64,000 nt of DNA from Pseudomonadota bacterium (GTDB taxonomy: Bacteria; Pseudomonadota; Gammaproteobacteria; Burkholderiales; Burkholderiaceae_C): NCBI GenBank assembly GCA_020161065.1, contig JAIUPH010000037.1:1-64000 (forward strand). Reading direction: 5' to 3'. A model generated the notes under the pieces. The model was given only the letters and a program-made list of their open reading frames with translations, searched no databases and was not told where the DNA came from. This document shows positions 11,245 to 19,797 of the stretch, one piece after another; the stretch's first letter is position 1; each line of letters begins with the position of its first letter. A program made the position numbers and the translations under genes.

Positions 11245-11266
11245 GCGCCGCCGCGCGCGGGTGCGC

Positions 11267-11701
11267 TCAGGGCTTGTGTCTCGCTTCGACCCGCTCGAGC
11301 GCCTCGCGAGCGGTGATGATGGGGATGCCGGCATGGCTGCCCATGGGCAGCAGGTCGCGCTTGTCGCCGGAGGCGATCAGTTCGGCGCGGCCGGCAATGG
11401 CGGTGGCAATCACCTGATCGTCGTCGGTATCGCTGGCGACGACGCGCGGCACCGCCTGCGGTGACACGATGATCGCGATGCGCCGCAGGTCGTCGACGAT
11501 GCCGTCCGGCGTGAGCCCGGCCTGCCGCAGTCGCGCGGCGAACTTGTCGCGCGACAGGACGTCGAGCATTTCGGCCAGCAGCGCTTCGCTGGTGCAAAGC
11601 TCGAAGACGCCGGCCTTGGCGGCGTCGAGCAACCGTCGTGGCGGCCCGTTGCCGGAAATGACCCCAGAAACGAGCACATTGGTGTCGAGGACGACACGCA
11701 T
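11267..11701 (-). CDS. PIN-domain toxin (VapC-like, COG1569 type)
   Basis: A 144-residue PIN-fold ribonuclease candidate. The acidic metal site is visible: Asp6 in MRVVLDTNVLVSG, Glu near residue 44 in LLAEMLDVL, Asp residues in ASDTDDDQVIATA and Asp in IASGDKRDLL. The gene lies directly downstream of a small antitoxin-like gene, 26 bases apart. This PIN group is annotated as putative toxin of a toxin-antitoxin pair; the RNA target is unknown. Confidence 0.85.
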   Translation of the reverse strand: MRVVLDTNVLVSGVISGNGPPRRLLDAAKAGVFELCTSEALLAEMLDVLSRDKFAARLRQAGLTPDGIVDDLRRIAIIVSPQAVPRVVASDTDDDQVIATAIAGRAELIASGDKRDLLPMGSHAGIPIITAREALERVEARHKP

Positions 11702-11727
11702 GCGACGGCCGACAGGCTGCCGGCCGG

Positions 11728-11970
11728 TCAGGCGCCTTGTCCGGCGCGCCTGGCTCGACGCGCGGCCTGAACCTCGGCCGCCACCTCGTCATCGGAGACC
11801 GGTGGCAGCCCTAGCGCATCGAGCCGGGCCAACCCCTCGGTGAGCCGCTGCGCGGCGGCCGCCCGCTCCTCGCGCGAAGCCAGGAACTCGACGAAGTCCA
11901 TCACTTCGGCCACGCGCGCCGGCGGCAGCGTCTTCAGCCGCTCGATCAACTGCGCTTCGATGGCGGTCAT
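11728..11970 (-). CDS. Putative antitoxin partner of the PIN toxin
   Basis: An 80-residue protein whose first half (MTAIEAQLIERLKTLPPARVAEV and MDFVEFLASREE) matches the DUF2281-like pattern often found in small antitoxins. The C-terminus is Arg-rich. I start it at the ATG at 11970; an ATG nine codons earlier (11997) is possible but lacks family support. It precedes the PIN gene in the same direction, the usual antitoxin-first order. Confidence 0.65.
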   Translation of the reverse strand: MTAIEAQLIERLKTLPPARVAEVMDFVEFLASREERAAAAQRLTEGLARLDALGLPPVSDDEVAAEVQAARRARRAGQGA

Positions 11971-12058
11971 CGCGTTCTCCCTGAAAGCACCGCGCACGCA
12001 GGCATGCGGTGGAGCTTGGCGCCACTCTACGACAAAGCAGCGCCCGCCACGCCGCCCT

Positions 12059-12805
12059 TCAAGCTTCCAGATACGACGCCGCCAGCCGCTCGCGGGCCGC
12101 GGGCGTCAGCTTCATGCGCGTGCCGAGATAGTGCTCCAGCCCGCCCAGGCGGGTTTCGATGGCGTCGAGCGAGGTCTGCAGGAAGCTGGGGCGCACGCCC
12201 CACAGCACGGCCAGGGCTTCCTCGGGGATGGCGTTGGGGTTGGCGATCTGCGGCCGGCGGTAGTGCTGGTTCGACAGCAGGAAGTCCTGCTCGATCACCG
12301 GCCGCGGCACGCCGAGCGCGGCCAGCAGCAGCGCGGCGGCGATGCCGGTGCGGTCCTTGCCGGCGGTGCAGTGGAAGACCAGCGGGCTGTCGTCGGCCAG
12401 CAGGTGGTCGAACCACTCGGCATAACGGTCGGCATTGGCGTCCACCAGGTGCACGTACAGCTCGTGCATCAGCTCGGTCATGTGTGCTTCGTCGAGCACG
12501 ACGCCGGAGCGCACGAGGTCGGTCATGCGCTGCGCGACCGAAGGCTCGATGGCCAGCGAATGCTGCTGCAGACCCGGCAGGTCGTAGGTGGCGGCGGCGC
12601 GCTCCTGCACGCCGCGGAAGTCGAAGGCGCGCCGCACGCCCAGCTGCGCCAGCGCGCGGCGGTCGGCATCGCTCAGGTGCGCCAGGTGGTCGGAGCGGAA
12701 CAGCCGCCGCCAGCGCAAAGGCCGCTGGTCGATGCCGCGGTAGCCGCCGAGGTCGCGGAAGTTGGTGGCGCCGTCCAGCGGCAGCCGTCGTTCAGGTTCG
12801 GTCAT
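12059..12805 (-). CDS. Tyrosine-protein phosphatase (Y_phosphatase3 family)
   Basis: A 248-residue cysteine-dependent phosphatase. The active-site P-loop is HCTAGKDRTG with nucleophile Cys146 and Arg152. The N-terminus shows the family pattern NFRDLGGYRG and RLFRSDHLAHLSD. Such proteins dephosphorylate phosphotyrosine or phosphoinositides in other bacteria; the substrate here is unknown. It has no signal peptide. It stands alone between the toxin pair and the acyl-CoA dehydrogenase genes. Confidence 0.88.
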   Translation of the reverse strand: MTEPERRLPLDGATNFRDLGGYRGIDQRPLRWRRLFRSDHLAHLSDADRRALAQLGVRRAFDFRGVQERAAATYDLPGLQQHSLAIEPSVAQRMTDLVRSGVVLDEAHMTELMHELYVHLVDANADRYAEWFDHLLADDSPLVFHCTAGKDRTGIAAALLLAALGVPRPVIEQDFLLSNQHYRRPQIANPNAIPEEALAVLWGVRPSFLQTSLDAIETRLGGLEHYLGTRMKLTPAARERLAASYLEA

Positions 12806-12842
12806 GTCGTTCGTGCCGGCTTGGGGGCCGCAAAACGACGGA

Positions 12843-15083
12843 TTATCGCGGCAGCCCCAGGCCGCGCTGCGCGATCAGGCTGCGCTGGATTTCGTTGGTG
12901 CCGATGCTGATGACCCACATCAGCGAATGGCGCAGGTTCTGCTCGTAGCGGCCGTTGCGCAAGGCGCCGGGCGCGCCTTGCGACAGCGCGGCGCTCGGGC
13001 CCAGGATGTCGAGCGCGGCTTCGCCGAAGCGCTCCATCAACTCGCCGCTGAAGACCTTGCTGATGGCGCCCATCTCCGGCGGCGTGGTGCCGCTTTCGGC
13101 CAGCTCGGCGCAATGCAGCATCAGGCGGCGGCCGGCCTCGACCTCGGCGGCCAGCGCGGCGATGCGGTCGCGCACCAGCGGGTCGCGCCGCAGTTCGGGC
13201 GTGGCGCGCACGTCGCGGCACAGCAGCTCGAAGGCGTGCAGCACCTTCAGCACGATGCCGCCGCCGACGCTGCCGCGCTCGTTGGCCAGCGCGTCGGTCA
13301 GCACCTTCCAGCCGCCGCCCGCGGGGCCGACGATGTTCTCCGCCGGGATGCGCACGTCGTCGTAGAAGATGTTGGCGAAGCTGCCGTCGTACATCGTGGT
13401 CGCCGGCTTGACGGTGATGCCGGGCGCGTCCATCGGCACGATGAACATGCTGATGCCGGCGTGCGCCGGCTTGGCATCGGCGTCGGTGCGGGCGGCCAGG
13501 AACATGTAGCGGCCCCACCAGGTGGTGGTCCAGATCTTCTGGCCGTTGATGACCCATTCGTTCGCGTCGCGGTCGAGCACGGCGCGCGTGCGCAGCGCCG
13601 CCAGGTCGCTGCCGGCGTCGGGCTCGCTGTAGCCCATGCCGTGCATCGCCTGTCCGCTCAAGATCTCGGGCAGGTAGCGCGCGCGCTGCGCCGGCGTGCC
13701 GTGCATCAGCAGCGCGTTGGCCTGCACCGAGGCGCCGATGCGCGGCGCCTCGGCGCGCTCCATCTCCTCGATGAAGGCTAGCTGCTCGCGCGGGCTGCGC
13801 GCCTGGCCGCCGTGTTCCTTCGGCCAGGCCAGGCCGATCCAGCCGGTCTTGCCGATGTCGGCGGCGAACGCGGCGTCGAATTCGCGGTCGTGGAAAGGGC
13901 GGCGGTCGAAGGCGGCCTTGCGCTCGCCGGTCCAGTGCGATTGCAGCCACTCCCGCACTTCGTCGCGGAAGGCGTTGCCGGCGGGGCCGAGGTCGTCCGC
14001 GGGTAGGCATGCCCCGTCTTCCTCGTCCAGCAACCGCGCCGCCAGCTCGCGGCGGGCCGCGGCGGCGCCGCCCAGCGCCAGCGTGTCCAGGTGGGCGCGG
14101 CGGAAGTGGCGCGGCGCCTCGTGCTCCTCGGCGTAGCCGATGGCGCCGAAGGCGTGGTGCGTCTCCAGCGAGACCTGGCGCAGCGCCGGCGCGCCGAAGG
14201 CCACGGCCGCGGCGGCGTGGTGGCGCCAGTCGGCGTGACCGAGGTCGAACGCCGACGCCGCGTGCTGCAACAGCAGGCGCACGGCTTCCAGCGCGATCAG
14301 GCCATTGGCCAGCTTGTGCTGCACGGCCTGGAAGCGGCCGATGGGCTGGCCGAACTGGCGGCGTTCCTTGGCGTAGTCCACCGCCAGCTCGAAGGCGCGG
14401 CGCGCCGCGCCATGCGCGCGCGCCAGCAGCAGCAGGCGCAGCAGCGGCGGCGCAGCGGCGGCGGTGTCGGCGGCCAACGGAAGCAGCCTTGATGGCGCGT
14501 TATGCAGGCGCAACTCGCTCCAGCCGGCGTGGCCGTCCAGCCCCAGCGCGCGCGCCGGCTCGATGTGCACGCCGCCGGCGCCCAGGTCGATCAGCGCGAG
14601 GCCTTCCGGCGTTGGCGCCAGCAGATGCGTGGCGTGCAGGCCGCCGTCCACCGGGAGCAGCCGGCCGCCGGCCTGGTCGCCGTCGACCTGCAAGCCTTGA
14701 GGGGCGTCGCTCAAGCTGACGGCCAGCCGCATCGTGCCGCGGTGCAGCGGCTGCAGTTCATCGAGCGCACCGCCCAGGCGGCCGAGCAGCAGGTTGGCCA
14801 GCAGCGCGCCGGCCAGCGGCGCCGGCGCGGCGGCGCGGCCCAGTTCTTCCATCGTCAGCACGGCCTCGCGCAGGCCGCCTTCGGTGGCGTCGCTGCCCAG
14901 CGCGGCCAGGCCTTGCGCGACCAGACCCTGCCACAGCGCGCCGACGGCGGAGCGGTCGGCGCTGCGCTCGACCGCACCGGCAGAAGGCCAATGCTGCTGC
15001 AGCCAGCCGCGCAGCGACTCGCGCAGCAGCTCGCGCTCTTCGGCGCCGGGCAGCAGCGCGGGGTCGAGGTCGGACCACGTCAT
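12843..15083 (-). CDS. Fused double-domain acyl-CoA dehydrogenase
   Basis: A 746-residue polypeptide made of two acyl-CoA dehydrogenase units. Unit 1 (about 1-355) ends with FELAVDYAKERRQFGQPIGRF and AIGYAEEHEAPRHFRR, the latter resembling the catalytic-Glu segment of heteromeric steroid-type dehydrogenases. Unit 2 (about 360-746) has GYSEPDAGSDLAALRTRAV and WVINGQKIWTT but ends SIGTNEIQR, with Ile where Glu is usual. One FAD/catalytic half per unit is therefore likely, as in fused FadE34/ChsE3-type enzymes. The frame stays open upstream, but that part is a shadow of the CoA-transferase; ATG 15083 in an ATGA overlap is the real start. Confidence 0.87.
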   Translation of the reverse strand: MTWSDLDPALLPGAEERELLRESLRGWLQQHWPSAGAVERSADRSAVGALWQGLVAQGLAALGSDATEGGLREAVLTMEELGRAAAPAPLAGALLANLLLGRLGGALDELQPLHRGTMRLAVSLSDAPQGLQVDGDQAGGRLLPVDGGLHATHLLAPTPEGLALIDLGAGGVHIEPARALGLDGHAGWSELRLHNAPSRLLPLAADTAAAAPPLLRLLLLARAHGAARRAFELAVDYAKERRQFGQPIGRFQAVQHKLANGLIALEAVRLLLQHAASAFDLGHADWRHHAAAAVAFGAPALRQVSLETHHAFGAIGYAEEHEAPRHFRRAHLDTLALGGAAAARRELAARLLDEEDGACLPADDLGPAGNAFRDEVREWLQSHWTGERKAAFDRRPFHDREFDAAFAADIGKTGWIGLAWPKEHGGQARSPREQLAFIEEMERAEAPRIGASVQANALLMHGTPAQRARYLPEILSGQAMHGMGYSEPDAGSDLAALRTRAVLDRDANEWVINGQKIWTTTWWGRYMFLAARTDADAKPAHAGISMFIVPMDAPGITVKPATTMYDGSFANIFYDDVRIPAENIVGPAGGGWKVLTDALANERGSVGGGIVLKVLHAFELLCRDVRATPELRRDPLVRDRIAALAAEVEAGRRLMLHCAELAESGTTPPEMGAISKVFSGELMERFGEAALDILGPSAALSQGAPGALRNGRYEQNLRHSLMWVISIGTNEIQRSLIAQRGLGLPR

Positions 15084-16273
15084 CCCAGCACGCCTTGCGT
15101 CTGCAGCTCGCGGATGCGCGCCTCGCCGAACCCCAGCTTCTGCTGCAGCACCTGCGGCCCGTGGGCGCCCAGCGCCGCCAGCAGCGGCCGCGCCTGCGTG
15201 GGCGTACGGCTCAACTGGAAAGGCAGGTTGGCGCATTTGAAGCGGCCGTCGCCTTCGCCCAGCTCGGCGAGGAAGCCGCGCTCGGCCAGCTGCGGGTCGG
15301 CCATCGCCTCGGCCACGCTGCGGTAGCGGCTGCAGGGCACGCCGGCGGCCATCAGCGTGGCCTCGCACTCGGCGCCGCTGCGCTGGCGGGTCCAGCCTTC
15401 GATCAGCGCCAGCAGCGCGCCCCAGTTCGATTCCTTGGCGGCCACGGTGGCGAAGCGCGGGTCGGCCTTGGCCTCGGGGTGGCCGATCACGTCGAACAGC
15501 ACCTCCTGGTTCTTCGGCGTGACGGCGGCCACCATCACCCAGCCGTCGGCGCTGCGCACCGGCTCGTAGACCTGGCGCCGGCGCTCGGGCGGAAACTGCG
15601 CGGCCTGCATCTCGTAGATCAGCATGCCGAGCACCGAGTCCATCAGCGAAACGTCGATGTGCTGGCCGCGGCCGCTGCGCTCGCGCTCGTACAAGGCCAG
15701 CTGGATGGCGCCGAAGGCATAGCTCGCGCCCAGCACGTCGGCCAGGAAGATGCCGTTGTTCATCGGCCGGCCCTGCTCGTGCTGGTAGTCGAGATGAGCG
15801 GCTTCGTAGCCCGAGGCGGCGTGGATCACCGGCGCGTAGGCCGGCGCGCCGGCCTTGGGCCCGCGCTGGCCGAAGCCCGAGATCGAGGCGTACACCAGCC
15901 GCGGGTTGGCGGCCGCCAGCGTGGCGTAGTCCAGGCCCAGGCGCTGCATCACGCCGGGGCGGAAGTTTTCGACCACCACGTCCGCCTGCGCCGCCAGGTC
16001 GCGCGCGATGGCCTTGCCCGCGGCAGTGGCGAGGTCCAGCACCACGCTGCGCTTGCCGCAGTTCATCGACGCGTAGTAGGTGCTGATGCCGCCGCGCAGC
16101 GGCTCGCGCTGGCGCACCACGTCGCCGTCGGGCGGCTCGATCTTGACCACCTCGGCGCCGGCATCGGCCAGCATGCGGGTGCACATCGGGCCCGACATCA
16201 CGATGGTGAAGTCCAGCACTTGCAGGCCGGCCAGGGCGTCGGCGGCGGCGGGAGAAGCGGGAACAGCTTGCAT
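15080..16273 (-). CDS. CaiB/BaiF family CoA-transferase (second)
   Basis: A 397-residue class III CoA-transferase with LAGLQVLDFTIVMSGPMCTRML at the N-terminus, AEVVKIEPPDGD, and VENFRPGVMQRLGLDYATL around residue 115. The ATG at 16273 is preferred; an open leader to 16330 has no family match. Its stop overlaps the start of the fused acyl-CoA dehydrogenase, so the two enzymes are probably made together: CoA is loaded onto an acid and the acyl-CoA is then dehydrogenated. A LysR regulator follows on the same strand upstream. Confidence 0.88.
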   Translation of the reverse strand: MQAVPASPAAADALAGLQVLDFTIVMSGPMCTRMLADAGAEVVKIEPPDGDVVRQREPLRGGISTYYASMNCGKRSVVLDLATAAGKAIARDLAAQADVVVENFRPGVMQRLGLDYATLAAANPRLVYASISGFGQRGPKAGAPAYAPVIHAASGYEAAHLDYQHEQGRPMNNGIFLADVLGASYAFGAIQLALYERERSGRGQHIDVSLMDSVLGMLIYEMQAAQFPPERRRQVYEPVRSADGWVMVAAVTPKNQEVLFDVIGHPEAKADPRFATVAAKESNWGALLALIEGWTRQRSGAECEATLMAAGVPCSRYRSVAEAMADPQLAERGFLAELGEGDGRFKCANLPFQLSRTPTQARPLLAALGAHGPQVLQQKLGFGEARIRELQTQGVLG

Positions 16274-16366
16274 GGCCGCCAGCATCGCCTTGCAGGCCGC
16301 GCGGCGGCAAGGCGGGCCGGTCCCAAGCAACTGTGCGCGGGCGGCATAGGCGTGGCATTCAAGACG

Positions 16367-17257
16367 TCAGCGATCCCCCAGCATCTGTCCCGCATGGTCG
16401 AGAAAGATGCGCACGCGCGGGCTCAAGTGGCGCTTGCTGGCGAACACGGCGTAGATCGGCTCGCGGTCCAGCTCGTGGTCCGCCAGCACGGTGACGAGTT
16501 GGCCGCTCTTCAGCTCGGCGTCGACGTGGTAGTCGGCCAGCCGCGCGATGCCCTGGCCCATCACCGCCAGCGTGGCCAGCACGTCGCCGTTGTTGGCGGC
16601 GATCAGCGCCTTGGGCTCGACGGTGTCGATCTGCGTGCCGTCGTGCAGCGGCCAACGGCTGCGGAACGATCCCGGCAGGAAGTTCAGGCAATGGTGCGCG
16701 CGCAGCTCGGCCGGCGTCTTCGGTGTGCCGGCGCGCGCCAGGTATTCGGGCGACGCGCACAGATGCCAGCGCGCGGTGGCGATGCGGCGCGCCACCAGCG
16801 TGGAATCGGGGATGTTGCCGCTTTGGAACGCGACGTCGATCTGCTGCTCGAACAGGTCCGGCGGCGTCGCGGCGACGACGATCTCCACCCGCAGCAGCGG
16901 GTGCGCCTGCACGAGCGGCGGGATCAGCGGCGCCAGCCGCCGGCGCGCGAAGGCCGCGGTGCTGCTGATGCGCAGCACGCCGCTGGCCTCGGTCACCGCG
17001 GGGCTGACCGAGGCCTCGGCCTCTTCCAGCGCCTGCATCACCTTCTGCGCCGCGGCCAGGAACTGCTCGCCTTCCTGCGTGAGCTGCAGCACGCGCGAGG
17101 TGCGGTGGAACAGGCGCACGCCGAGGCGGTTTTCCAGCCGCTGGATGACCTTGCTGATGGTCGACGGGTCGAGGTCGAGGCTGCGCGCGGCGGCGGAGAA
17201 GCTCGACTCTTCCGACACGCGCAAAAAGAAGCCGAGTTCGCGGATGGGGTCGTTCAT
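16367..17257 (-). CDS. LysR family transcriptional regulator
   Basis: A 296-residue LysR protein. It has an N-terminal winged helix-turn-helix (FFLRVSEESSFSAAARSLDLDPSTISKVIQRLENRLG) and a C-terminal periplasmic-binding-like effector domain. ATG 17257 puts the helix-turn-helix at the usual place; upstream in-frame ATG codons fall in the divergent gap. It sits between a CoA-transferase gene on its own strand and a divergent quinone-reductase-like gene, either of which could be its target. The family normally binds T-N11-A sites in such gaps; I found no convincing one here. Confidence 0.88.
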   Translation of the reverse strand: MNDPIRELGFFLRVSEESSFSAAARSLDLDPSTISKVIQRLENRLGVRLFHRTSRVLQLTQEGEQFLAAAQKVMQALEEAEASVSPAVTEASGVLRISSTAAFARRRLAPLIPPLVQAHPLLRVEIVVAATPPDLFEQQIDVAFQSGNIPDSTLVARRIATARWHLCASPEYLARAGTPKTPAELRAHHCLNFLPGSFRSRWPLHDGTQIDTVEPKALIAANNGDVLATLAVMGQGIARLADYHVDAELKSGQLVTVLADHELDREPIYAVFASKRHLSPRVRIFLDHAGQMLGDR

Positions 17258-17321
17258 GGGCGGGCGGTGCAGAATGCGACAGTTTAAAGGCCCAACCAAT
17301 CGAGAGTTGACGAGACCACCC

Positions 17322-18308
17322 ATGAAAACCTGGTTCTACGACCGTGTCGGCCCGGCGGCCGAGGTGCTGACGCAAGCCGATTGGCCCCTGCCCGAGCCGG
17401 CCGCCGGCGAGCTGCGCGTGCGCATCGAATGGAGTGGCGTCAACCCGTCTGACGTGAAGTCGCGCGGTGGCCTGCGGCCGATCGCCTTCCCGCGCGTGGT
17501 GCCGCACAGCGACGGCTCGGGCGTGATCGACGCCGTCGGCGAAGGCGTGGACCGTGCCCGCATCGGCCAGCGCGTGTGGCTGTGGAACGCCGCCTGGGGC
17601 CGCCCCTTCGGCACCGCGGCCGAGTATTGCTGCCTGCCGCAGGTACAGGCCGTGCCGCTGCCCGACGCAGCCAGCGGCGAGGCCGGCGCCTGCATGGGCA
17701 TCCCCGGGCTGACGGCGATGCACGCGGTGCTGATGGACGGCGGCGTCGCCGGCCGGCGCGTGCTGGTGGCCGGCGGCGCCGGCGCCGTGGGCCACTACGC
17801 GGTGCAGATGGCCAGCCGCCTGGGCGCGGCACAGGTCATCAGCACGGTCAGCAATGCGCAGAAAGCGAAGCTGGCGCTCGACGCCGGTGCCGACCACGTG
17901 ATCGACTACAAGACCGAGCCGGTGGCCGAGCGCGTGCGGGAGTTGACCCAAGGCCAGGGCATCGACCGCGTGATCGAGCTCGACGTGGCCGTCAACGGCA
18001 AGCTCGACCTCGAGTTGCTGCGCCCCGGCGGCGAGCTGGTGGCCTACGGCAGCAGCCCCAAGCCGCTGGACCTGCCGTTCGGCGTGCTGCTGGCGAAGAA
18101 CCTGCAGCTCAAGTTCTTCATGGTCTACCACCTCGCGGCGGCCGACCGCGCGCGCGCCACGGCGACGCTGCAGCGCATGCTCGCGCGCGGCGAGCTGCAG
18201 CACAACATCGCCGATCGGCTGCCGCTGGCGCGCATCGTGCAGGCGCACGAAGCGGTGGAGGGCGGGGCGCTGGTGGGGAACTTGGTGTTGAAGGTGGCGG
18301 CGGACTAA
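17322..18308 (+). CDS. NADPH:quinone reductase / zinc-type alcohol dehydrogenase-like protein
   Basis: A 328-residue medium-chain dehydrogenase/reductase. The Rossmann motif VAGGAGAVGHYAVQMA (about 146-161) binds NADPH, and HSDGSGVIDAVGEGV lies in the substrate domain. It lacks the Cys cluster for structural zinc, which fits the quinone oxidoreductase branch. It is divergent from the LysR gene and convergent with the aldehyde dehydrogenase gene only 10 bases away, with no visible terminator in that gap. Confidence 0.87.
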   Translation: MKTWFYDRVGPAAEVLTQADWPLPEPAAGELRVRIEWSGVNPSDVKSRGGLRPIAFPRVVPHSDGSGVIDAVGEGVDRARIGQRVWLWNAAWGRPFGTAAEYCCLPQVQAVPLPDAASGEAGACMGIPGLTAMHAVLMDGGVAGRRVLVAGGAGAVGHYAVQMASRLGAAQVISTVSNAQKAKLALDAGADHVIDYKTEPVAERVRELTQGQGIDRVIELDVAVNGKLDLELLRPGGELVAYGSSPKPLDLPFGVLLAKNLQLKFFMVYHLAAADRARATATLQRMLARGELQHNIADRLPLARIVQAHEAVEGGALVGNLVLKVAAD

Positions 18309-18318
18309 GCGCCGCCGC

Positions 18319-19785
18319 TCACCCCAGCTTCAACACCACCGCCTTCGTCTGCACGTACTCGCGCACGTGCTCGATGCCGCTTTCGCGGCCGAAGCCGCTC
18401 ATCTTGTAGCCGCCGAAGGGGATGGCGGGGTCCATCACCTGGTAGCAGTTGGCCCACACGGTGCCGGTGCGCAGGCGCTGGGCCACGCGGTGGATGGTGT
18501 CGACGCTGCGGCTCCACACGCCGCTGCCCAGGCCGTAGCTGGAATCGTTGGCGCGGGTGACCACCTCGTCCAGCGTGTCGAAGGGCAGCGCGCTGAGCAC
18601 CGGGCCGAAGATCTCCTCGCGCGCGATGCGCATGTCGTCGCGCACGTCGGCGAACACCGTCGGCGCGACGAAGTAGCCGCGCGCCAGCGCGCCTTCGGTC
18701 AAACGTTGGCCGCCGGCGACGGCGCGCGCGCCCTGTTCGCGGCCGAGCTGCAGGTAGCCGCTGATGCGCTGCAACTGCTCGGCGCTGACCACGGGGCCGA
18801 GCTGGGTGGCCGGGTCCAGCGGGTCGCCCACCTTCAGCGTCTTGGCGAACGCCGCCACGCGCTGCACGAAGTCTTCGTAGACCGGCCGCTGCACGAAGAG
18901 CCGCGTGCCGGCCGAGCAGATCTGCCCCGAGTTCTGGAACACCGCCATCGCGGCGCCGGGCACCGCGGCGTCGAGGTCGGCGTCGGCGAACACGATGTCG
19001 GGGCTCTTGCCGCCCAGCTCCATGCTCATGCGCTTCATGTTGCCGGCGGCGGCGCGAACGATCTTCTGCCCGACCTCGGTGCTGCCGGTGAAGGCGATCT
19101 TGTCGACGCCCGCGTGCTCGGCCAGCGCGGCGCCGGCATCACCGAAGCCGGTGATGACGTTGAACACCCCCGCCGGCAGGCCGGCTTCCATCGCCAGCTC
19201 GGCGAGAAGCAGCGGCGACAGCGGCGCCTGCTCGGCGGGCTTCAGCACCAGCGTGCAGCCGCTGGCCAGCACGGGGCACAGCTTCCAGATGGCCAGGCCG
19301 ATGGGGCCGTTCCAGGGATTGATGGCGCCGACCACGCCGACCGGCTCTTTCAGCGTGTAGCAGAAGTGCTCGCCGGGGGCCGAGTTGGGGATGGTGTCGC
19401 CCTGGATCGTGGTCGCCAGGCCGGCGTAATAACGCAGCAGTCCGACGGCACGGCGGCGGCCCAGCGTGGTGCGTGCAATCGGGCCGCCCATGTCCAGCGT
19501 GTCCAGCAGCGCCAGCTCGTCGTAGTGGCGCTCGACGAGGTCGGCCAGCTTCAGCATCACGGCCTGGCGGTCGAAGGGCTTGAAGCGGCTCCACTCGCCC
19601 TCGAGCGCGCGGCGCGCGGCGGCAACGGCCAGGTCCACGTCTTCCCGCGCCGCCTGCGCCACTGGCGCCAGCACCTCGCCATTGCGCGGGCTGACGGTGT
19701 CGAAGGTCTTGCCCGACAGCGCCGGGCACGAGCGGCCGTCGATGAACAGGCCCTTGGCCTTGCCGTCCAGGAATGCGGGCTGCAT
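18319..19785 (-). CDS. NAD(P)-dependent aldehyde dehydrogenase
   Basis: A 488-residue enzyme of the ALDH superfamily, oxidising an aldehyde to its acid. Catalytic Cys290 lies in NSGQICSAGTR and the general-base Glu266 in MELGGKSPD; the cofactor loop reads AFTGSTEVGQ. It is the last gene of a minus-strand cluster, directly after a GMC alcohol oxidoreductase. The pair could take an alcohol side chain to a carboxylate. The aromatic substrate is inferred from the dioxygenase genes upstream. Confidence 0.92.
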   Translation of the reverse strand: MQPAFLDGKAKGLFIDGRSCPALSGKTFDTVSPRNGEVLAPVAQAAREDVDLAVAAARRALEGEWSRFKPFDRQAVMLKLADLVERHYDELALLDTLDMGGPIARTTLGRRRAVGLLRYYAGLATTIQGDTIPNSAPGEHFCYTLKEPVGVVGAINPWNGPIGLAIWKLCPVLASGCTLVLKPAEQAPLSPLLLAELAMEAGLPAGVFNVITGFGDAGAALAEHAGVDKIAFTGSTEVGQKIVRAAAGNMKRMSMELGGKSPDIVFADADLDAAVPGAAMAVFQNSGQICSAGTRLFVQRPVYEDFVQRVAAFAKTLKVGDPLDPATQLGPVVSAEQLQRISGYLQLGREQGARAVAGGQRLTEGALARGYFVAPTVFADVRDDMRIAREEIFGPVLSALPFDTLDEVVTRANDSSYGLGSGVWSRSVDTIHRVAQRLRTGTVWANCYQVMDPAIPFGGYKMSGFGRESGIEHVREYVQTKAVVLKLG

Positions 19786-19797
19786 CGCCGTCTCTCC

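Noticed and set aside
15084-16358. N-terminal extension of the fused acyl-CoA dehydrogenase to 1171 residues
   Set aside because: That part lies antisense-in-frame over the CaiB gene and is Arg/Ala-rich shadow sequence; the ATG at 15083 fits the ATGA junction and the family start.
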